Part shown: piece by piece, positions 41,625-50,361 of the stretch | Layout of the letters: every line of letters starts with the position of its first letter | Position numbering within the stretch: position 1 is the stretch's first letter | Assembly: GCA_030146915.1 (NCBI GenBank) | Contig: JASLAT010000010.1 | Coordinates: 1-64,000, forward strand | Length of the DNA stretch: 64,000 nt | Direction of reading: 5' to 3' | DNA from: Tissierellales bacterium | Lineage (GTDB): Bacteria; Bacillota; Clostridia; Tissierellales; Tissierellaceae | Translations under genes and position numbers: made by a program | Notes under the pieces: generated by a model | What the model saw: the letters and a program-made list of their open reading frames with translations, nothing else | Database searches by the model: none | What the model was told of the DNA's origin: nothing

Positions 41625-42379
41625 TAAAACCACCATCTCTCAATAAATATTAAAGCTATAAAAAAACCTATAAGTCCTAGGGTTTTTAAAAGATCCCTCA
41701 CTTTTATTTCTCTGGGTCTAGAAACAGGTATTTTACCTGTAAATCCCCTCGCCTGCATAGCCTTATAGACTGTGTCAGATGTATCTAGAGATTTTATAAT
41801 GGTACCTCCCATTATCTGGCCCATAGTATTAAATGTTATCCTATCTAATGATGGTTTGAATAATCTAGCTGATAGAGCCTTATACATCCTTCTTAACTTC
41901 TCACCCAGTATAAATACATATCTCCAGGTTAAAAAAAGTACACTCATTAGGGTGTCTGGTATTTTCATATAAGATAAGGCTGCCAATAGATCAACCAAGG
42001 GTTGACTATAGAAGAGCAAAAACATTAAATACAGACTAGATAGTCCTTTAAATCCTAGTAATAGGGCTGTATTAACTCGCTCTTTATCTATGTCCAAACC
42101 ACCGCCTAATATTATAGGAATAGACATAAGGATAATAAAAGGAAGTAGTCTACTTGTCTTTTTCACAAGTTCCACTCCTCTGAGTCCCATAATATTAACC
42201 ATGATGAACAGGGTCAGAAAAGCTATTATTACTAAGCTTACCTGATTAAGAGCTGATATTAAAAATACAGATCCCACCATAGCTATAGTCTTTGTCCTTG
42301 GTTCCCACCTATGAAATAAACTATCATTATCAATATAAGTAATACTTGCTTCTATAGATGGTATATGATTCTTTGGCAT
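41624..42379 (-). CDS. cbiQ: CbiQ transmembrane coupling component
   Basis: A 251-residue energy-coupling-factor T component with about five helices. The coupling-helix motif appears as YKAMQARGF (Ala-Arg-Gly type), and an earlier LFHRWEPRTK segment corresponds to the family's N-terminal DxRxK signature. It connects CbiM to the CbiO ATPase dimer. It lies 12 bases after cbiM and shares one base with the chosen cbiO start. Confidence 0.93.
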   Translation of the reverse strand: MPKNHIPSIEASITYIDNDSLFHRWEPRTKTIAMVGSVFLISALNQVSLVIIAFLTLFIMVNIMGLRGVELVKKTSRLLPFIILMSIPIILGGGLDIDKERVNTALLLGFKGLSSLYLMFLLFYSQPLVDLLAALSYMKIPDTLMSVLFLTWRYVFILGEKLRRMYKALSARLFKPSLDRITFNTMGQIMGGTIIKSLDTSDTVYKAMQARGFTGKIPVSRPREIKVRDLLKTLGLIGFFIALIFIERWWF

Positions 42380-42391
42380 TTTATCACTTTC

Positions 42392-43015
42392 CTACTCGCT
42401 TTCTAAATTAGGTTTTAAGTTATAAGAACTTAAAACTTCTGGTTTAGATTTTTTTAAGAATTTTACAACTATAGCTGTTAGGATTCCCTCAGCTATTGCT
42501 AATGGTATATGTCCTAAAACTAAAATTCCTACAACTTCTTTATAATGTTCACTTGTAAAAGCTAATACTGTAACTAGTATTAATACAGTACATGCTACTG
42601 ATAAAGCAGCTGCTAAACCTGCACTAAGTCCTATGTTTTTATCTTTTTTCATTGATGCTTTAAAAAATAAATGTGCTATTATAGCTGGTATTGAAACCAT
42701 TAATGTATTAATTCCTAAGGTTGTGAAACCACCATGTTGAAAAATTGCTGCCTGTAATATAAGTCCGATAAAAATTGCAATGGGGGCCTGCCACCCTAAG
42801 ATAATTCCAATTAATCCACCTAATAATGGATGAACTGAACTTGGTCCAGCTGGAAAACTCATTAAAGCAAAAACAAAAAATGTTGCAGTCATAATACTTA
42901 ATTTTGGTATATCATCGTTATCAACTTGTCTAACAGCATTTATAACTAAAGCTCCCGCTGCTGCTGATGTTGCAACTACTGCTGGTGTGTTTAATACTCC
43001 ATCTGCTAAATGCAT
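42392..43015 (-). CDS. cbiM: CbiM cobalt substrate-binding membrane component
   Basis: A 207-residue ECF S-component. The N-terminus MHLADGVL places His2 at the metal site, and the SVHPLLGG and FQHGGFTTLGINT motifs supply further ligands, all as in CbiM/NikM. Cobalt, not nickel, is favoured because the operon is preceded by a B12 riboswitch. It is separated from the upstream lipoprotein gene by 71 bases that hold an 8-bp hairpin. Confidence 0.93.
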   Translation of the reverse strand: MHLADGVLNTPAVVATSAAAGALVINAVRQVDNDDIPKLSIMTATFFVFALMSFPAGPSSVHPLLGGLIGIILGWQAPIAIFIGLILQAAIFQHGGFTTLGINTLMVSIPAIIAHLFFKASMKKDKNIGLSAGLAAALSVACTVLILVTVLAFTSEHYKEVVGILVLGHIPLAIAEGILTAIVVKFLKKSKPEVLSSYNLKPNLESE

Positions 43016-43039
43016 AACTAACCTCCTTTAAACTCTTAA

Positions 43040-43063
43040 GCCTATAGCTTTTATACTATAGGC
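43040..43063 (-). repeat. Intercistronic hairpin between lipoprotein gene and cbiM
   Basis: GCCTATAG/CTATAGGC, an 8-bp perfect stem with an eight-base loop, lacks a proper T-tract on the minus strand. It may be a processing or partial termination signal that sets the ratio of lipoprotein to transporter. Confidence 0.55.
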
Positions 43064-43086
43064 CTATTCTTTATAGATAATGTGTA

Positions 43087-43647
43087 TTAATGTTCGTGAT
43101 CGTGTTCAAAAACTTCTACATCTTTAGCTTCTAAAACATTTCCTTCAGCATCTACTACTTCAAAGTCAAACTCATCAGCCATATGCTCTAAGAATATATA
43201 GTATTCATCTGCATCTGTAACTTTAAATTTAACTTCTCCTGTTTCACCTTCTAAGTGAATATCATATGCTTGTTCATTTTCTACTTCAAATTCTTCTCCT
43301 AAATGAACATGTGGCATTTCCATACTTCCGTCCATTTTATGGATAACTAAATGTTCAAAGTCTTCTTCATTTAAATCTGTTTCTGTTTTGAAGAATCCTA
43401 TTCCTAGTCCATCTTCACCTTCATTTTTGTTAATTTTTACAGTGTATTCACCTTCTGCTAATTCATAAGTACCTCTCCACTCAAAAGGTATGTCGTGTGA
43501 ATGTTCATCTGCTTCTGCTTCTTCACCTTCTGCTTGCTCTACAGCTGGAGTTTCTGGTGCTTTTTCTTCATCATTACATGCTACCATTGTAGCTCCTAAT
43601 GATAAAATTAAACCCATTAAAACTAAATTTCTTTTCATTTTGTTCAT
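43087..43647 (-). CDS. His-rich acidic lipoprotein, first gene of the B12-controlled cobalt operon
   Basis: A 186-residue lipoprotein: signal with lipobox TMVAC (Cys24), a Glu/Ala-rich acidic linker (29-50), an EHSHD cluster (about 49-53), a beta-rich core containing MPHVHLGEEF, and a C-terminal HDHEH tail. I do not recognise a named family; it is not ZinT. The His/Asp/Glu clusters and its place behind the riboswitch and before cbiMQO strongly suggest extracellular cobalt binding and delivery (inference). The ATG has GGAGGG seven bases upstream. Confidence 0.8.
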   Translation of the reverse strand: MNKMKRNLVLMGLILSLGATMVACNDEEKAPETPAVEQAEGEEAEADEHSHDIPFEWRGTYELAEGEYTVKINKNEGEDGLGIGFFKTETDLNEEDFEHLVIHKMDGSMEMPHVHLGEEFEVENEQAYDIHLEGETGEVKFKVTDADEYYIFLEHMADEFDFEVVDAEGNVLEAKDVEVFEHDHEH

Positions 43648-43684
43648 AATAAACCCTCCTATGTATTCTTCTAAGAGTAGTTAT

Positions 43685-43719
43685 AAAACAAAAAAGTTTA
43701 TACTTACTTGTATAAACTT
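43685..43719 (-). terminator. Riboswitch expression-platform terminator
   Basis: AAGTTTATAC/GTATAAACTT, a 10-bp perfect stem with a six-base loop, is followed by TTTTTTG-TTTT on the minus strand. It lies between the cobalamin aptamer and the first gene, indicating transcriptional attenuation. Confidence 0.87.
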
Positions 43720-43792
43720 AGACAAACTCTATACCAAAAAGGCATAAAAATATAAATTAATTCCATCCATCGTGAAACAATTTACTCCAAGT

Positions 43793-43945
43793 TCATACAA
43801 TAAGGTCTCCTGACTCAGATTCATCGTAGTAACACGCCTTCCCGGATAAATCCAGTGGCTCAATGTGTCTACTCCTCATTACAGTGGCGGGACCGTGTTG
43901 GATTTTCACCAAACTTCCCTTTTTTGTACTACTCCATATTCTATT
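43793..43945 (-). ncRNA. Cobalamin (AdoCbl) riboswitch aptamer
   Basis: On the minus strand all conserved blocks occur in order: AGGGAAG and GGTGAAAATCC (43920-43900), CCCGCCACTGT (about 43891-43881), GAGCCACTGG (about 43861-43852), GGGAAGGCG (43843-43835) and the B12 box AGTCAGGAGACCT (43815-43803). A candidate -10 TATAAT lies at 43989-43984. High cobalamin should favour the terminator at 43694-43719 and shut off cobalt uptake. Confidence 0.96.
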
Positions 43946-44128
43946 CAAATCAATTGTAGCACTAGAGAATATCTTTTGCAAGTATTATAATTTTTTTATT
44001 TTAAAAAGGGATTATGTATGTATAATTTTAAATATGTTTATATGTAATATCAGTCTATATAATGTAATAACTAAAATAAGCTAGTTATTACATCAATAAA
44101 TGTTATAATTATTTAAGGGGGGATTTTT

Positions 44129-45448
44129 ATTAAATTTTTTACATATTTAAAAAAAGATTTTTTAGCTTTACCTAGAAAAACAAAAAACCTAATCTTTTTT
44201 ATAGTAAGTTATATCTTAATAAGTTTATTAAAAGGAATTGTATTTGACTCTTATATAAATTATTTACAAGAACTAGCTCCACACATAGCTCAAGGGTTTT
44301 CAGGTTATCAAGGCGCAGCTAGTTTTATTTCAGCCTTGGTTTTACTAACTATAAATAGACTGGGATTTAAAAAAGTATTACTTTTCTGTCCTGCTAGCGC
44401 TATGATTAGTATTTTATGTATTCTTTTATTTAATAATAATTTTATTTATAGTTCAATGACTATTCTCTTATTGATAGCTGTACAGCTTTACATAGCAATA
44501 CTACCAGCATTTTTAACAAGCTATACATACCCTGAAAATAGGAATCTATGGTACTCAAGAGCCTTTTTATTAGGATATTTTGCCTGGGCATTAACAACAT
44601 ATTTAGGAGGTTTTTTAACAGTTTTTAGTTTCTCTAAAAGATCAGGACTTAGTCTAAGTCAAGCTAGAAATTTAACTAAATACTTAGGCGATTTACAGCC
44701 AAACCTTAAAATAGCCTATCTATCTGCTAATAAAGATATATTAATCTTATCTGCAATTTTAGCAGCATTAGCAATATTTCCAGTTATTTTAATTAAGGAA
44801 AAAGATGGGGACTTAATCTCTAAGGATAAAACAAAAGCTAAGATTACCTTAGGAAAAGATGCTTTAGCTTATTTAATTTACATATTTTCTGTTAGTTTTG
44901 CAATGGGATTATTTTCGCCCTACTTTACAATATTTTTAAATAGAGGATTACATATAGATAGATCTACATCTTCTTTGTTGATCTCTATATCATATCTGGC
45001 TCCTGTAATATTTATAGCTTTTACACCAAAATTAGTTGCCAAGTTTGGTGCTATAACTTGTTTAACTGGTTCTGTTTTTTTATCTTTACCTTTTATGCTA
45101 ATTATTGCAAATGGTGATAAATTTGGTAGTTACACTGGTTTAATTGTTGGTATATCTCTATTTTTAAGAAGTGGTTTTGCAAATTTATCAGAACCTGTCG
45201 AAAGTGCTTTAGCTATGGAAACAGTTTCTAAAGAAAATAGAACAAAAATGGGTGCTCTAGTAAATATACTAACAGGAATTAGTAGTATTCTAGCAGGATA
45301 TTTTACTAGTAACTATCTATTTTTAGAAATATCCGGATATAGATATGCTTATTATATTGCAGCATTGATATATGCAGTTGCTCTATCATGTCTTTATTTT
45401 TATTTTAAAAAGGATTATAACTTTCCAAATAAGAAAAGTATCCAATAA
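44129..45448 (+). CDS. MFS transporter with apparent AUU start codon
   Basis: A 439-residue, 12-helix major facilitator protein. From an in-frame TAA at 44114 the frame contains GGG GGG ATT TTT ATT AAA and has no ATG, GTG, TTG or CTG codon until TTG at 44336, which would delete the first one to two helices. The GGGGGG at 44117-44122 stands six bases before ATT at 44129, so AUU initiation is the best reading. The encoded N-terminus IKFFTYLKKDFLALPRKTKN and the following helix are those expected of an intact MFS protein. The substrate is unknown. Confidence 0.75.
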   Translation: MKFFTYLKKDFLALPRKTKNLIFFIVSYILISLLKGIVFDSYINYLQELAPHIAQGFSGYQGAASFISALVLLTINRLGFKKVLLFCPASAMISILCILLFNNNFIYSSMTILLLIAVQLYIAILPAFLTSYTYPENRNLWYSRAFLLGYFAWALTTYLGGFLTVFSFSKRSGLSLSQARNLTKYLGDLQPNLKIAYLSANKDILILSAILAALAIFPVILIKEKDGDLISKDKTKAKITLGKDALAYLIYIFSVSFAMGLFSPYFTIFLNRGLHIDRSTSSLLISISYLAPVIFIAFTPKLVAKFGAITCLTGSVFLSLPFMLIIANGDKFGSYTGLIVGISLFLRSGFANLSEPVESALAMETVSKENRTKMGALVNILTGISSILAGYFTSNYLFLEISGYRYAYYIAALIYAVALSCLYFYFKKDYNFPNKKSIQ

Positions 45449-45485
45449 AAAGGTGAAACTCAGTTAATAACTGAGTTTCACCTTT
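45449..45485. terminator. Bidirectional terminator
   Basis: An almost unlooped perfect inverted repeat of 18-base arms (AAAGGTGAAACTCAG core) separates the MFS gene from the convergent M23 peptidase gene. Confidence 0.92.
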
Positions 45486-45503
45486 AATTTTATATATTAA
45501 TTT

Positions 45504-46934
45504 TTACTTTAGATAATTACTAGGATTTACATGAGATCCATTTTTTAAAACTTCTATATGCAAATGCGGTCCTGTAGATCGTCCTGTATTTCCTACATTA
45601 GCAATTTGCTGACCCTTGTAGACTCTATCACCTGGTTTAACATGAATTTTGCTACAATGGGCGTATCTTGTTTTAAATCCATTCTCATGATCTATCTCAA
45701 CTAAATAACCATAAGCTCCTCTATAGCCTGCAAAAGTTACCTTACCACCATCAGACGCATTGATTGGTGTACCTGTTGAAGCAGCTATATCTAGTCCCTT
45801 ATGCATTCTACCGTTTCTCATACCATATCTTGAAGATACTCTACCACGGGTAGCCATAGCCAAAGTTCCTGTAGCACGAGTTTTAGGTACTTCTTTAGTA
45901 CCCTTAACTAAAATTTCTTTTTTCGGTTCCTTTAAAATATCTCTTTTAACCTCTTCTGTTTTTATTACTTTTCCGTTATGTCTTATTTCTCTGGATTCTA
46001 TCTTAGCTCTACCTTTTTCCCCCCCTAACTTAACCTCTTTTTCATTATCATACATATTATCGTTGTACTCTATTTCAACTTCATGGTCTATATCCTCTTC
46101 ATAAGCTAACTTGGCTGTAGTAGCAACTGTTAAAAGTGGTTTACTAGTTACTAGCATAACTTCATCACCAATTTGTAATTTATCTGGATTTCTATCCTTA
46201 TTAGCTTCGATAAGTTCCTCCATTGTCATATCATACATTTTAGCTATCGTCCAAAGAGTTTCTCCAACTTCTACCGTATGAATATCTTTATTTTTCCCAC
46301 CATACAGTAACCTTTCTTCTAAAACATCTTCTGTAGCTATTTTATAGACTGGTACGTTTTCTTTCTTAACCAAAACTTTCTCTAAAAGTTTTACATCTTC
46401 TAAATCAGCATTCTTTTTAGCTTCTTCTATAAAGGGTTCTTTTACCCTTTTTAATAGATTTTCAACTTCTTTCTTAGTTTTTAATGCTCCAACTTCCTTA
46501 TCATTAACTTCTAACGTATAGGCTTCAACTAAAAAATTCATTCTAGATTTTAAAGTATTCTTTAACTCCTCTTGAGTTTTTATATTTTTACTAGTTCTAT
46601 TTGTCCTTTTTAGATCTAATTCATCTTCTAATACAACATCCATGTCATATGTAGAGCTTAAATCTGATGATATCTCATCTAAGGCTATATCTAGTTCTGC
46701 TTTTTTTCTAATTGAACCTATTTTATCTTCTCCTATGTATATGTCATAAGCTAATGTTTTGCTGTAAGCTGCAACTATTATTAAAACTCCTGCTGCTGCT
46801 GATAATAACACCTTAGCTCTTTGCTCATCATTCATTTTGTCAGAAAAAACCTTATCTTTTATAGCATGAAAAAAACCCTCAGCCTTCCGCCTGAAAGCTT
46901 GCCAAATGCTAGCTAATTTATTTGATTTATCCAT
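45504..46934 (-). CDS. Cell-wall M23 endopeptidase with LysM and G5 domains
   Basis: A 476-residue protein with an amphipathic cytoplasmic N-terminus, one TM helix (about 43-62), a helical region (75-210), a LysM domain (218-263), a G5 domain (268-347) and a C-terminal M23 peptidase (365-476). Zinc ligands and catalytic residues are H378-x3-D382, H426 and H457-x-H459. This is the DipM/YycO-like layout common in Clostridia for peptidoglycan cross-bridge hydrolysis. It is a plausible WalR target. A minus-strand extended -10 TGTTATAAT precedes the gene. Confidence 0.92.
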   Translation of the reverse strand: MDKSNKLASIWQAFRRKAEGFFHAIKDKVFSDKMNDEQRAKVLLSAAAGVLIIVAAYSKTLAYDIYIGEDKIGSIRKKAELDIALDEISSDLSSTYDMDVVLEDELDLKRTNRTSKNIKTQEELKNTLKSRMNFLVEAYTLEVNDKEVGALKTKKEVENLLKRVKEPFIEEAKKNADLEDVKLLEKVLVKKENVPVYKIATEDVLEERLLYGGKNKDIHTVEVGETLWTIAKMYDMTMEELIEANKDRNPDKLQIGDEVMLVTSKPLLTVATTAKLAYEEDIDHEVEIEYNDNMYDNEKEVKLGGEKGRAKIESREIRHNGKVIKTEEVKRDILKEPKKEILVKGTKEVPKTRATGTLAMATRGRVSSRYGMRNGRMHKGLDIAASTGTPINASDGGKVTFAGYRGAYGYLVEIDHENGFKTRYAHCSKIHVKPGDRVYKGQQIANVGNTGRSTGPHLHIEVLKNGSHVNPSNYLK

Positions 46935-47003
46935 CTTATAATTTTCCTCCTAAGTAAAACAAAACCGGTAAATTTGTAATCTAAATTTAATCTTTCTTAG
47001 GTC

Positions 47004-47030
47004 ATTATAACACAAGAAGAGCTAAGTCAA
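47004..47030 (-). promoter_or_regulatory. Candidate promoter of the M23 peptidase gene
   Basis: On the minus strand TTGACT (47030-47025) and TATAAT (47009-47004) are 15 bases apart, with TG one base before the -10 (extended -10), which can tolerate the short spacer. Confidence 0.55.
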
Positions 47031-47040
47031 CAAAATTTTT

Positions 47041-47910
47041 TTAATATATCACTTTTAACTTGTCTCTTCCTATTATAAATTTAGCTCTGTCAGTCTCTTC
47101 TAATATCTCTCCATCCAGGTTTATATGAAACTTCTCTTCAGACTTTACAAGTATCTCTCTTCCTTTTAAAATTTTAACATATTTTTTGAAATTTATATGT
47201 TTACCAAAGATTATACTTGGAAATAATAAAAAAATCTTAAATTTACTTATATCTTTAACTATACAAACATGTAAAAAGTCATCATCTAGTTTGGATTCTG
47301 GTAAAACTTTGAAATATCCACCATAATATTTACCATTACCAATAGCCAATAATGTTAAATCTCCTCCATGGACTTTTCCATCAACAAAAATTTTAGATTT
47401 AAAGGCTTTAAATTTAAAAAAAGTCTTTATTACTGCTAAAATATACTTTACTTTAGACTTTAATCTATCCATTTTATTATAATTAACTATTACTTCCGAA
47501 TCATATCCAAGACTAGCAATATTAAGAAAAAAACCAGAATTAACCCATCCAACATCCATAGTCTTTGGACAGGATCTAGTAATTAAATCAAGATTGTGAT
47601 TAATATTAGAACTTAAGTTTAAAGCTTTTGCAAGATCATTTGCTGTACCTAAGGGAATGATAGCTAATGTTTTTTTAGCCATATAAACTCCCTCTGCTAC
47701 CTCTTTAATAGTTCCATCTCCACCTACTGCTACAAAAACTTCGTAGTCATCTTTATAAAAATGCACTAAATTAGTAGCCTCTCCTTTATTCTTAGTTTCT
47801 ATTATTTTATATTTTAATTTTCTATCATCCATGTAGGAAGCTATCAAATCTTTATATTTTTTAGTTCGACCTGACCCTGCTACAGGATTCACTATAAATA
47901 AATAAGCCAA
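47041..47910 (-). CDS. Diacylglycerol kinase/YegS-BmrU-family lipid kinase
   Basis: A 289-residue DAGK_cat-type kinase: NPVAGSGR near the N-terminus, nucleotide motif GGDGT at 63-67, and IPLGTANDLAKAL. The C-terminal beta domain is present. It phosphorylates diacylglycerol or another lipid, recycling DAG into phospholipid synthesis. The TTG start lies immediately after the TAG of the DUF4446 gene, so the two are coupled. Confidence 0.92.
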   Translation of the reverse strand: MAYLFIVNPVAGSGRTKKYKDLIASYMDDRKLKYKIIETKNKGEATNLVHFYKDDYEVFVAVGGDGTIKEVAEGVYMAKKTLAIIPLGTANDLAKALNLSSNINHNLDLITRSCPKTMDVGWVNSGFFLNIASLGYDSEVIVNYNKMDRLKSKVKYILAVIKTFFKFKAFKSKIFVDGKVHGGDLTLLAIGNGKYYGGYFKVLPESKLDDDFLHVCIVKDISKFKIFLLFPSIIFGKHINFKKYVKILKGREILVKSEEKFHINLDGEILEETDRAKFIIGRDKLKVIY

Positions 47911-48420
47911 CTATTCCTCCATTAAACCTGCTCTTGCTAACGCTCTTTCCTCTTCATAGGATAATTTATATTGTGCTTCACCTTTTATAATAGGCTTTAA
48001 ATAGCTTGATGTATGGTCTCTTCCATATATGCTTGTTAGGATAAATCCATCTCCCTCACTATTTAAAAGGGCTATTGAAAAACTTTGTTCACTCCCTAAA
48101 TCATCAAAAGCATTATACCTTATAATCCCCATATGTTTTATACTTAAATTTACATTTTTTTTAAGTTTTTTATAATCTCTTTCTAAAAGACTAGTACTAA
48201 CTGAAACACTATTTAATTCTTTAGATAAGCTTCTTATAATATCCTCTAGACTTACACCATCTTCCCCTCTAGTTAGTTCTAGATAATTTTTCCTAGCCTT
48301 TTTAAATCTTATAGTATTAACTAAACTTGTAATAAGTAAAATTAAAACTAAACCAATAAGGCCTAATAGTATCTCTATATTATAATCCTCTATTAAGTTT
48401 AAAACTTTAATTATGTCCAT
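47911..48420 (-). CDS. DUF4446 membrane protein
   Basis: A 169-residue protein with one N-terminal membrane helix (about 16-38), a basic helical segment, and a C-terminal domain with NLSIKHMGIIRYNAFDDLGSEQSFSIALL and GFILTSIYGRD segments typical of DUF4446, a family usually found near the chromosome-partition genes in Clostridia. Function unknown. It is translationally coupled to the lipid kinase gene. Confidence 0.9.
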   Translation of the reverse strand: MDIIKVLNLIEDYNIEILLGLIGLVLILLITSLVNTIRFKKARKNYLELTRGEDGVSLEDIIRSLSKELNSVSVSTSLLERDYKKLKKNVNLSIKHMGIIRYNAFDDLGSEQSFSIALLNSEGDGFILTSIYGRDHTSSYLKPIIKGEAQYKLSYEEERALARAGLMEE

Positions 48421-48471
48421 AAAATCCTCCTAAAAATAATCTATCCTATAAATTATATCATATTTTAAAGT

Positions 48472-48513
48472 AAATATTAAAAGTCTAAGTAAAAACTTAG
48501 ACTTTTAATATTT
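48472..48513. terminator. Terminator after the second MFS gene
   Basis: A 19-bp perfect inverted repeat with a four-base loop overlaps the MFS stop codon. Its U-rich arm (GACTTTTAATATTT) serves as tail on the minus strand. Confidence 0.88.
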
Positions 48514-49698
48514 TTTATTTTTTATTCTATTATAAAAACTTAATAAAAAAGCTATTAAAGCTGCTATTGCACCGATTAAGAAAGGTGCTTTACTACTAAT
48601 ATTATAACTAAATCCCGCGCTAGATGCACCTATCATTTCACCTAAATTTTTAGAAGCATTAAATATACCTGACATAAGCCCTACATTCCCTACTCTATCT
48701 TCAACTGCAAAACCTTGTAATATAGGTACTTGTATAGTGTATAGTATAAAGAATAAGAAACTAAATATTAAAAATCCCAATAAACTTTTATTAAAGTAAA
48801 CTAAAAATGCAGCTGTACTTGCAAAGGCTAAAAGAAAAGTTAATGATTTTTTACTATCCTTATTCTTAACTAACCAAATATTAATTGTCAAATTAGATAT
48901 TAATCCCACTATACCTACTGCCGCCTTCCAAGCACCATTAAAAATAGGTTTTAGGTTTAATTCTGCTGTTAAATAGTAATTAAAAGCATTGTTATACCCA
49001 CTATAAGCTATTCCTATAAAAAAACTAATTAATAAAAAAGTTTTTATCCAGTCAGTAAAAATTCCCTCTGACTGTCTAGCTTCCTTAATTAAATCCCAAG
49101 CAAACTTAGGCTTTTTAAAGCTAGTAGACCTAGCAGAACTATTGGTATTTTCTACAGATAAAGCAATTATAAGCGATATGGTAATCATACTTATTCCCTG
49201 TATGGTAAATACAGTTTTTGGTGGAAAATAACCTAAACTTCCTCCAATAAGAAACCCTGCAGCCTGACTAATACTCATTATGGCGGAATATTTAGCCATA
49301 AGCTGGCCTCGACTCTCTTTAGGTGTTAAATCCACTATTGATGACATCAAACCTACATGAAAACCACTGGCAGCCGCTCCTGCTAAAGCCCTTAGAAGCA
49401 TAATACTTGCTAAGCTCCTAGAGTAAGCAAATAAAATTTGTATAAACCCATACAAAAAACTTGCAAGAGCTAAGGCTGGTATTCTATATCCCTGATCACC
49501 AATACTTCCCCAAATAGGGGCCATTATAAAAATAGCAAAAACCATCATAGCATAGGAGGTACCAAATGTATGATCAGGTAGACCTAAGTTTTTAAAGTGA
49601 CTTGGAGTTACTGGATGATTAAAATTAGCCACAATCCAAACCAAACTACTTATGATTAAAAGTCTTTTTACTCCTTTTTCCTCAAATGTTTTTTCCAA
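48505..49698 (-). CDS. MFS transporter
   Basis: A 397-residue, 12-helix major facilitator protein with GSIGDQGYRIPAL between helices 2 and 3 (the family's GxxxDRxGRR-type loop) and an ALAGAAASGFHVGLMSSIVDLTPKESRG segment in helices 4-5, as in drug-H+ antiporters. Substrate unknown. The TTG start has AGAGGTG five bases upstream. It is the last gene of the long partition operon, 24 bases after the cyclodeaminase gene, and is followed by a strong terminator. Confidence 0.87.
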   Translation of the reverse strand: MEKTFEEKGVKRLLIISSLVWIVANFNHPVTPSHFKNLGLPDHTFGTSYAMMVFAIFIMAPIWGSIGDQGYRIPALALASFLYGFIQILFAYSRSLASIMLLRALAGAAASGFHVGLMSSIVDLTPKESRGQLMAKYSAIMSISQAAGFLIGGSLGYFPPKTVFTIQGISMITISLIIALSVENTNSSARSTSFKKPKFAWDLIKEARQSEGIFTDWIKTFLLISFFIGIAYSGYNNAFNYYLTAELNLKPIFNGAWKAAVGIVGLISNLTINIWLVKNKDSKKSLTFLLAFASTAAFLVYFNKSLLGFLIFSFLFFILYTIQVPILQGFAVEDRVGNVGLMSGIFNASKNLGEMIGASSAGFSYNISSKAPFLIGAIAALIAFLLSFYNRIKNKKY

Positions 49699-49722
49699 TC
49701 TAACACCTCTTTTAATTTATCA

Positions 49723-50346
49723 TTAAATCATATCTTTATAGGCTCTTGTTATAATAAGCTCACTATATTTATATGATTCCTTTTCTAGTCTATTTAGCCT
49801 ATCTTCTAGCTCATTTTTATAAGCTTCATCCTTTATTCCAAGCAAATTAATCCTAACATTAATTAAAGAACTATCTAACGAAGCTTGAGCTAATATAGCT
49901 CCTATAGCCACATCTGATATTAAATTTTTACTTGCATAGCTTGAGAATAAAGATCCTATTTCTAAAGCTTCTAAAGAATAACTAGCTAGTTTTAAAGGGA
50001 CTGATAAGGCTTTTTTATATCCTAAGTCTAAGGCTCTTTGCTTTTCTTCTCCCTCTTCCATCTTATAGGCTAATAAGACACTATTAAAAGCTAAAGTATC
50101 CTCATCTACCAAAGTAAGGGTTTCTTCCATTAAAGTTTCTAATCTTTCATTTGATACTAATAATTCAGCCTTAATCTTAGGATCTAAGTTTTTAAAACTT
50201 TTTTTATCTATTGTAAAATTCATAGCCATTTGCATTAAAGCAGTGGATAAAGATGCTACCAATCCAGCTACACTACCTCCTCCAGGTGCTGATTTTTTAC
50301 TAGATGTTTCTCTAACATAAGTTTCTAAATCTTTTTCTATATACAT
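49723..50346 (-). CDS. fchA: Cyclodeaminase/methenyl-THF cyclohydrolase (FchA-like, FTCD_C family)
   Basis: A 207-residue all-helical protein with the family signature SKKSAPGGGSVAGLVASLS near the N-terminus. FTCD_C proteins include formimino-THF cyclodeaminase and FchA (5,10-methenyl-THF cyclohydrolase); which reaction applies cannot be told here. It would act in cytosolic one-carbon folate metabolism. It lies 15 bases after the PhzF-like gene, within the tail of the partition operon. Confidence 0.87.
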   Translation of the reverse strand: MYIEKDLETYVRETSSKKSAPGGGSVAGLVASLSTALMQMAMNFTIDKKSFKNLDPKIKAELLVSNERLETLMEETLTLVDEDTLAFNSVLLAYKMEEGEEKQRALDLGYKKALSVPLKLASYSLEALEIGSLFSSYASKNLISDVAIGAILAQASLDSSLINVRINLLGIKDEAYKNELEDRLNRLEKESYKYSELIITRAYKDMI

Positions 50347-50361
50347 AATTTTATATTCTCC

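Noticed and set aside
43793..43981. Short open frame within the cobalamin riboswitch
   Set aside because: The region is fully explained by conserved riboswitch blocks; no SD for the frame.
44336..45448. TTG at 44336 as start of the MFS gene
   Set aside because: It lies within a hydrophobic stretch with no SD, and the frame upstream to 44129 encodes an intact MFS N-terminus behind a GGGGGG ribosome binding site.
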